Source: Silene noctiflora
Lineage: Eukaryota; Streptophyta; Magnoliopsida; Caryophyllales; Caryophyllaceae
DNA length: 25,103 nt
Assembly: GCA_009801015.1 (NCBI GenBank)
Contig: VHZZ01003093.1
Span: 80,499 to 105,601 of the forward strand
Direction: 5' to 3'
The translations under genes were made by a program, and so were the position numbers. Shown piece after piece: positions 19,531-25,103 of this stretch (within the stretch, counting starts at the first letter, position 1; each line of letters begins with the position of its first letter). The notes under the pieces were generated by a model. It was given only the letters and a program-made list of their open reading frames with translations, was not told the DNA's origin and ran no database searches.

Positions 19531-19686
19531 AACAATATAGTTTAACTCCACTCCAGTGAATTCAATCCAGGTGACTACAGCCTAAAAGAACGGGGTTGCA
19601 CTCGTGATATTATCCAAAACCTCAAAAACCTCCCACAAACCCCAAACTCTTGCCTTCTCCCAGACACTTTGGAGCTCGACTGAATA
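19531..19686 (+). promoter_or_regulatory. Promoter-proximal region and leader of the At4g37920-like gene
   Basis: A short pyrimidine-rich stretch lies between the AGCT array and the start codon. I see no firm TATA box. It probably holds the transcription start and 5' leader. This is inferred from position only. Confidence 0.35.
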
Positions 19687-22600
19687 ATGAATGGCGGTAT
19701 CATCAACTTCCAACTTTCAACTTTTGTTTCCAATGATATTCTACTGTCTAACAACTCGCACAACTTTCCCAAATTTTCACTTTCTCCCAATTATGCTTTC
19801 ACCTCTACTTCATTTCCATACACACTCAAATCCTCAACNACTCTTCATAACCCAAAACTCAGCAACACCCTTTTCAATTTCCTTTACAGTAAGTATATTT
19901 AATCAATTATTTACTCCATCCGTCTCACTCATTTGTTTACCTTGATTTAAAAAAAAAAAAAAAAAAAGGTAAACAAGTGATTACAACGGAAATAGTAGTT
20001 TTCAGTTGTTCTCTTTGGCAATATATTTAATAACTTAAATATGATGGGCATTTGGTATGTTTAAATTTGTATTGGAATTAGGGGCTCAAGCAAGTGAATT
20101 AAGTGATACCCAAGTGGTACAAAATGAGGCAGAGGTTCAAGTGAGTGATGGTTTTACAATGACTCAATTTTGTGATAAGATGATTGATTTGTTTCTAAAT
20201 GAGAAACCAAGACCAAAGGATTGGAGAAAGTACTTGGTTTTTCGGAATGATTGGAAGAAATACAGCCATACATTTTATAATCGATGTCGAATCAGAGCTA
20301 ATCTTGAGACTGATCCTGCTTTAAAGGAAAACTTTAACTCTTTGGCAGTTAAACTCAAGAAGGTAACACCTGTGTATTTCTTCTCTTTTCTTGCTATATG
20401 GATTCAATTTAGTAGTATAGTTCTTATTTCATACTCGTATGCACCAATGATTGGGTTTGTTGAAATAATCTCACAATGATCAGGACAACTCCAAAGCCCA
20501 AGAGGTCTTAGCCTAGTGGTTAAGACTTAAGTGCTTAAGACTAGGTATCGTGACAATAAGTCACCCACAACCTGATACTAAATCAATACTATTAACCAAC
20601 TCGTTATCATAATCTAATCAGTAAAATGTGAATGAATCGCCCCGTTTGGTGGCTTAAGAATGCTTAAATGATTTTGTCCCCGACAAAAACTGAACCCGCT
20701 ATTATATGACTCTTCTTGTCCCAACCCAAAACTGACCGTTGTGATTTGATTGCCGGCTTTAAAGGGAAACTATGCTACCATTTTTTTCCCGCCTTCCTGA
20801 GTTTCAAGTTAGGGACATAATATGGTGTAGAAGCATGAATTTCTGTGTTTCTGCTTCTTTAGCCTAGGGAGGAGTTAAAGAGACATATGGAAGGCTATTG
20901 TAGGTTAACGCTTGTATGATACTGTACCTTTCAGAGGTGTGCATTGTTTTTGTTTTGATTTGAAACGAACATTACAGATTGATGATGAGATGGAAAGACA
21001 CACTGAACTTTTCAAGGATATAGAAGACAATCCCACTGATGTTAATGCTATTGTTGCAAAGCGGCGTAGAGATTTCAATGGGGAATTCTTCCGTCACCTT
21101 AAGTTACTTCAACAGACATATGATGGTTTGGACGACCGTGATGGTAACTAACAATCTTTATTTCGTATCGAACTTAAATAAAAAACCATTTAGGATTTTT
21201 ATGTTTTCTCTCAGTTTGTGCTTATTTATGAGATGGTTCAACTTTGGTTCACGTCTTTTGGATTTGGTATGATATCCTTCTAGTATCAGGTCTTTTCTTC
21301 TTCAATGTTTGAGTGGTCTTCATATGTATATGTATCAATACTTCCTCTGATATTAATTATGTGTCAGGCATGCTGTAGCCTCAGCAGGCAGTGGTTTGGT
21401 GTTTCATTCATTTATTCATTGCAGACTATTCTACTAAATCGTTTGGTTGCCACTATCAATGTGGTTGAATTGGAAAATCCCATGAATTGGTAAAGTTGAG
21501 TTGTTTGGTTGCCAAAAATCCCATGATTTGCTCTACCCAAGGCATATTGCCAATTCCTCTAGTATGGAGGAATTTGATTACCTAACCCCTAGATAATTGG
21601 AAACTCCTGCATTATTTATTTCCCGTATGTCAGCCAAATGATTTTTAAACAATTCACATGATGGGAATTGATGGGAATTTACTTCTGTCATGGCAACCAA
21701 ACGGCCCCAAGACAACAAACTATGTATCGTTTCTTAGTTGCTTTTGCAACTAAAACCTAATAACTAAACCTTATACGAGTTCTGCATATCTGACTAAGCA
21801 AGTGCAGAATAATGCATGAGCTATGATAGGAAATGAATGTCAGGCAGATTCCGCAATTCCTTTTCGAATTGAATATCCTTGGAAGTTTTTTCTTGGATAC
21901 TTTTCTTTGCTCGCCCCTGTGCCAATTACCGGGGATTTGATTGCCGTCGAAAAATTACTTTTAGTTTACTTTAGAAGCTTCTTTAGATGTTGGCTTTCTT
22001 AGGTTAAGGTCACATTCTTAAACGGTCGGACATGGTTGTGACAACGAGGTGTCTTGGGTGCCTAATTCTGCTTCTTTTTTTCTTTTATTTTTCCCAGATA
22101 GTTTTTTTGTTGATCTTTTAAGTTTTCACACGTTTTTTTGTTGACCTTTACTTGGTGAGGTACGAGATGACTCTATTGTGTTTTTATTTCCTGTTCTGCT
22201 TCTTGGTAGACCTCATAACTTCTGGCCTAAATGAAAGTACTTGATCGTAAAAAAAGGTCACATTGTTTTTAGTATGCTCTTAAACTTGACGAAGTATTAA
22301 ACACTATATGTGCATGATTCTAGTATTTTGCTTCAGCGGAAGTAATCTATGTCCTCTTTAGAAGGCAAACACAGTGATGGTTACGTTAATGGGACTATAT
22401 CTAGGTTTTTGATAAGCAAAACTTTTGTGGAAGTAAGCCTAGATTCATCTTGTAAGGGAGTTGGCCGTCTTACATTCTTCTTTTCATCACTTATGGCGTG
22501 AACAGCTGTTGCAAGGCTTTCAGCTAGATGCTTGGCTGCAGTCTCGGCTTATGATAGCACACTAGAGATTGTGGATACATTTGACGATGCCCAGGCTAAA

Positions 22601-23372
22601 TTTGATGATATTCTCAACTCTCCATCAATTGAAGTTGCCTGTGAGAAGATAAAAAGCTTTGCCAAGGGAAAGCAGCTCGATTCTTCTTTGATATTATTGA
22701 TCAATAGTGCATGGGCTAAAGCAAGAGAATCCAAGACTATGAAAAATGAGGTATTGTACCAATTGTAATGTCCTTTTCCTCATGGTAACATTTACCATTT
22801 ACTGTCGTGCCAAGTGCTAGCAAAGTTTCTGCTAATTCCCCAATTTTTGACATGGGTTCCTAGGTGAAAGACATTATGTACCGTCTTTACAAAACAACGA
22901 AAAGCAGTCTCAGAAGTATAGCGCCGAAAGAGATAAAGTTACTGAAGCACCTGCTTAACTTCACAGACCCTGAGGAGAGATTCTCGGCATTGGCCACGGC
23001 TTTTTGTCCTGGAGGTGAACATGAAGACAAGGATCCTAACGCCCTTTACACGTAAGCCAGATATAAGACTTGCATTTGAAAATTTGAAATCAGCCATGTC
23101 AGTCTTGATTTTGCAAGATTGTGTGTCAGTAGTTTTTACTTCGTTGTTTGGGATGGTTTAGGACTCCCAAAGAGCTACATAAATGGATAAAGATAATGCT
23201 TGATGCATACACGTTAAGTCACGAGGGGACAGAGATCAGGGAAGCCAAGCAAATAGCTGAACCAGTGGTTATTCAAAGGCTGTTTATTCTTAAGGAAACA
23301 ATAGAGACTGAGTACTTGGAACGTGAAGATAAAACAGAAGAAGAGGCTAGTAAGTCAGGGGATGAATCATGA
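19687..23372 (+). CDS. Chloroplast protein of the At4g37920 family
   Basis: Six exons: 19687-19888, 20082-20362, 20978-21143, 22506-22750, 22864-23051 and 23162-23372. All introns are GT-AG and the phases agree, giving 430 residues. The Arabidopsis relative is of similar length. The first 65 or so residues are rich in Ser, Thr, Asn and Phe and poor in acidic residues, as in a plastid transit peptide. Conserved blocks follow: 'MTQFCDKMIDLFLNEKP' at about 94, 'KDWRKYLVFRNDWKKY', 'AAKRRRDFNGEFF'-like at about 190, 'AQAKFDDILNSPS', 'LKHLLNFTDPEERFSALATA', 'TTPKELHKWIKIMLDAY' at about 361, and an acidic tail. The ATG at 19687 was preferred over 19691 because only its frame joins exon 2. Databases label the family uncharacterised or 'endoribonuclease E-like'; I see no catalytic motif that supports an RNase. 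One base (19839) is unresolved. The gene looks intact. Confidence 0.9.
19912..19997. mobile_element. Very short Stowaway-like MITE in intron 1
   Basis: The left end tactccatccgtctcactca and the right end (reverse complement tactatttccgttgtaatca) carry the CTCCNTCCGT-like Stowaway terminus and share 'cttgtttacct' inside. TA dinucleotides flank it. A run of about 19 A bases sits at the loop. At only 86 bases it is almost pure hairpin. It lies in the first intron of the plastid-protein gene. Confidence 0.75.
20495..20575 (+). other. tRNA-like or SINE-head-like stretch in intron 2
   Basis: The sequence 'ggtcttagcctagtggttaa' resembles the A-box region of a tRNA-derived SINE. I find no good B box (GGTTCGANNCC) at the expected distance and no 3' tail, so it is a weak candidate. 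Confidence 0.3.
21430..21716. mobile_element. Tourist-like MITE in intron 3
   Basis: The left end 'aaatcgtttggttgcc' pairs with the right end 'ggcaaccaaacggcccc'. Internal 'aaatcccatga' and 'catgatgggaatt' blocks also pair. GTTTGGTTGCC ends are of a kind common in PIF/Harbinger MITEs. It lies in the 1362-base third intron of the plastid-protein gene. The exact target duplication is unclear. Confidence 0.65.
21717..22505 (+). other. Intron 3 remainder
   Basis: Intron sequence, rich in T towards the acceptor, with no further gene or clear element. Confidence 0.4.
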
Positions 23373-23660
23373 ACTTACTGAATGTTTCCTTTCATCAACT
23401 TCAGAATGTGATGGCCAACAAAATAGCTTCTTTTAACGACTACTCAGATAAGTGTAAACCGCTTGACAGGTCATAAGTCACCGAATTAGAATGTATCTTG
23501 TTGAGTATTATGCAGAGTGGCATACTGACGTTAGCTAGATGATGGCAATTAAGCCTTAGTTAGCAGTTATTCTGTGTGATGTTGATATATGGGACAACAT
23601 CGCATTAGAATTTCTAGATTCAGTGTAGAACACTGTTTTCGATAATTCATCTGGTTTTTA
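23373..23660 (+). other. Probable 3' untranslated region of the At4g37920-like gene
   Basis: This non-coding stretch between the stop codon and the LINE tail probably holds the 3' untranslated region. No unambiguous polyadenylation signal stands out. Confidence 0.4.
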
Positions 23661-23669
23661 AAACTCGAG

Positions 23670-24520
23670 TCTATGAACATAGAAATGAGCATGAAAAAGA
23701 GTTTGAGATCCATGATTGCCAGGAGGATCGTTAGGGATGTCAATGGGGCGGGGTGGGTGCGGAGGATGGGTAACCCGCACCCGCATCCGCGAACTATAAT
23801 GCGTACCCACGCCCCGCAGCGGGTTGAACTTTTCAAACCCGTCCCCGCCTCGCAGGGACCCGTCGATCCGTCAAATTACCTATCTCCTCACAATAAAATT
23901 TTTAAAAATACAAATCGTGAATTTAAAACATACTAATCTCGTACTCTTGTACATCTTATCCAAACAAGTTTTGGCAAAATGTTCTAACATTCAATTAGCT
24001 AGTACACAATTTTTTCAAATCACGAAATAGTTTGAGGATTAGGGTTTCTTTTTTGGGGGATTTAGGTTGTTGGGTATTTGGGTAGGTAAGAACTAACAAG
24101 TAGATGAAATTTGTCTAGGCTTATGAAATAACGGTTTAGACTTTTTATCTAAGTTATAAGTTTTATTTTTATATAGTATAAATTTGTCTAGGTTTATAAT
24201 TAAGGCGGGTATTAGCGGAGCGGGGACATGCGAGGTGGAGCGGGCGGGGCGGATATGGGGCGGGTCTCATGTGATACTCGCACCCGCCCCACGACCCGNG
24301 ACGAATGACACTTTTGAAACCCATCCNCGCCCCACGACCCATCAAATCATTACCCGCACCCGCCCTACGACCCGCTAAAACCCGCCCCGCTGACATCCCT
24401 AAGGATCGTCTATGCAGTAGTAGCGGCTTTTTTCTATCATATTTGGAGGGTAAGGAATGAGAGGGATCAACAGTGATTTCTATGGCTCAGTGTCTGGTGA
24501 AGGTGGTTAAAGAAGAGGTG
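23670..24520 (+). mobile_element. LINE ORF2 C-terminal relic, split by a hAT element
   Basis: Before the hAT insertion the frame reads 'MSMKKSLRSMIARRI'. After it, in the same frame, it reads 'VYAVVAAFFYHIWRVRNERD'. This resembles the zinc-binding tail after the reverse transcriptase of plant L1-type LINEs, where 'YHIWRERN' is typical. A stop follows the last block, and a short lysine-rich stretch (VKVVKEEVKYR) continues in another frame. The rest of the LINE is missing. Orientation is +. Confidence 0.6.
23732..24401. mobile_element. Non-autonomous hAT-type element, 670 bp
   Basis: The inverted ends are TAGGGATGTCAATGGGGCGG and, from the right end reverse complemented, TAGGGATGTCAGCGGGGCGG. 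An exact 8-base target duplication (aggatcgt) flanks it at 23724-23731 and 24402-24409. The 8-base duplication fits hAT. About 100-150 bases at each end are strongly G+C-rich, with repeated 'cccgcaccc' and 'gggtgcggg', while the middle is A+T-rich. No transposase is present. It sits in a LINE relic about 360 bases after the stop codon of the plastid-protein gene. Confidence 0.88.
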
Positions 24521-25103
24521 AAGTACAGGTTCTGCATCTGGGGGTTGGGAAATCGAATAGAAGAGAGATGGATAGAATCGTAGATAGCGTATTGTATAGT
24601 TTCATATTGGCGTGTAGAGTAGCTTCTACGGTGGTTGAGTCGGGTAGCGTAATAGCACTATAGCAGTGGTTGCGTGGGGTGATATAGTAATGTACGATGG
24701 AGTTGGTTCCATTGTTCGGGAATGGGACTTGAGAGGCAACAAACCCTTGGTCACTAGTATTTGGAATTTTGGATAATACATTAGGAGGGAAGTCCGCAAT
24801 TTGGATTTCTCCATTTTTCTCTCTCTCAATTCTCTCTTTAATATACTCATATTAATTAAAACATCCTTCTATATACTAGAGAATAAAAATTCTCAAAAGT
24901 TTCCCTCTAGAAGGAATCTCGCTAAATAAGAAAATACGTCTTTCTTTCATCACTTTTTTTCTTTTTCTTTTATATAATCTTTTAATCATTATATAATCTT
25001 TTCTATAATTTGAATTGTAATCATTTAATTAAAATAAAACAAAACTGATATAAATCAAAAATTATAAATTTATTTCTAAATCTTTTGTTAGTATTATTAT
25101 TAT
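24521..25103. other. Non-coding A+T-rich end of window
   Basis: No gene is supported. The first part may be the 3' tail of the LINE. The last 250 bases are strongly A+T-rich with short 'atataatctttt' repeats near 24973-25004. Confidence 0.4.

Noticed and set aside
19691-19945. Alternative start for the plastid protein at 19691
   Set aside because: That frame does not join exon 2 in phase, whereas the ATG at 19687 does, and it runs past the good splice donor at 19889.
20495-20575. tRNA gene in intron 2 of the plastid-protein gene
   Set aside because: Only an A-box-like stretch is seen; a B box and cloverleaf pairing are missing.
1-25103. CRISPR array, prokaryotic defence system or phage-like island
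   Set aside because: The repeats found are tandem duplications, MITEs and LTR motifs in plant nuclear DNA; no regular repeat-spacer pattern or prokaryotic gene is present.

Overview
The window is nuclear DNA of a flowering plant, most likely a dicot. The evidence is two spliced genes with GT-AG introns, both members of plant families that can be recognised, set among plant-type transposable elements. The species cannot be fixed from the sequence. The DNA is A+T-rich, with many nested elements and several tandem duplications.

Layout. Positions 1-8264 are a graveyard of Ty3/gypsy LTR retroelements: an Athila-type gag relic (about 1080-2650), a tandemly duplicated 3' end plus LTR start (3611-4870), a 1.7 kb LTR (4652-6356), a short inverted LTR scrap (6357-6439) and a second, related LTR with a stub of internal sequence (6618-8264). 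That last element sits in one copy of a duplicated host segment whose other copy (about 8650-9000) is empty. Positions 9000-14060 hold non-coding DNA with small DNA transposons: a Stowaway-like MITE, two related MITEs, a 500-bp hAT element with a perfect 8-bp target duplication, an LTR/leader relic, and a 1.5 kb foldback element made of two tandem hairpins.

Two host genes lie on the + strand. The first (coding 14317-16984, two exons) encodes BRICK1/HSPC300, the small coiled-coil subunit of the SCAR/WAVE complex, which activates ARP2/3 for actin branching. The second (coding 19687-23372, six exons, 430 aa) encodes the plant plastid protein related to Arabidopsis At4g37920. Its function is not established. 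I see no functional link between the two genes. Both have introns carrying MITEs.

Downstream of the second gene, a LINE tail is split by a 670-bp hAT-type element with a perfect 8-bp target duplication, and the window ends in A+T-rich DNA. I found no tRNA, rRNA, CRISPR array or prokaryote-type system. The most interesting features are the foldback element abutting the BRICK1 promoter, the clusters of a near-palindromic 12-mer in the LTRs, the filled/empty site pair, and the AGCT-rich repeat upstream of the plastid-protein gene.
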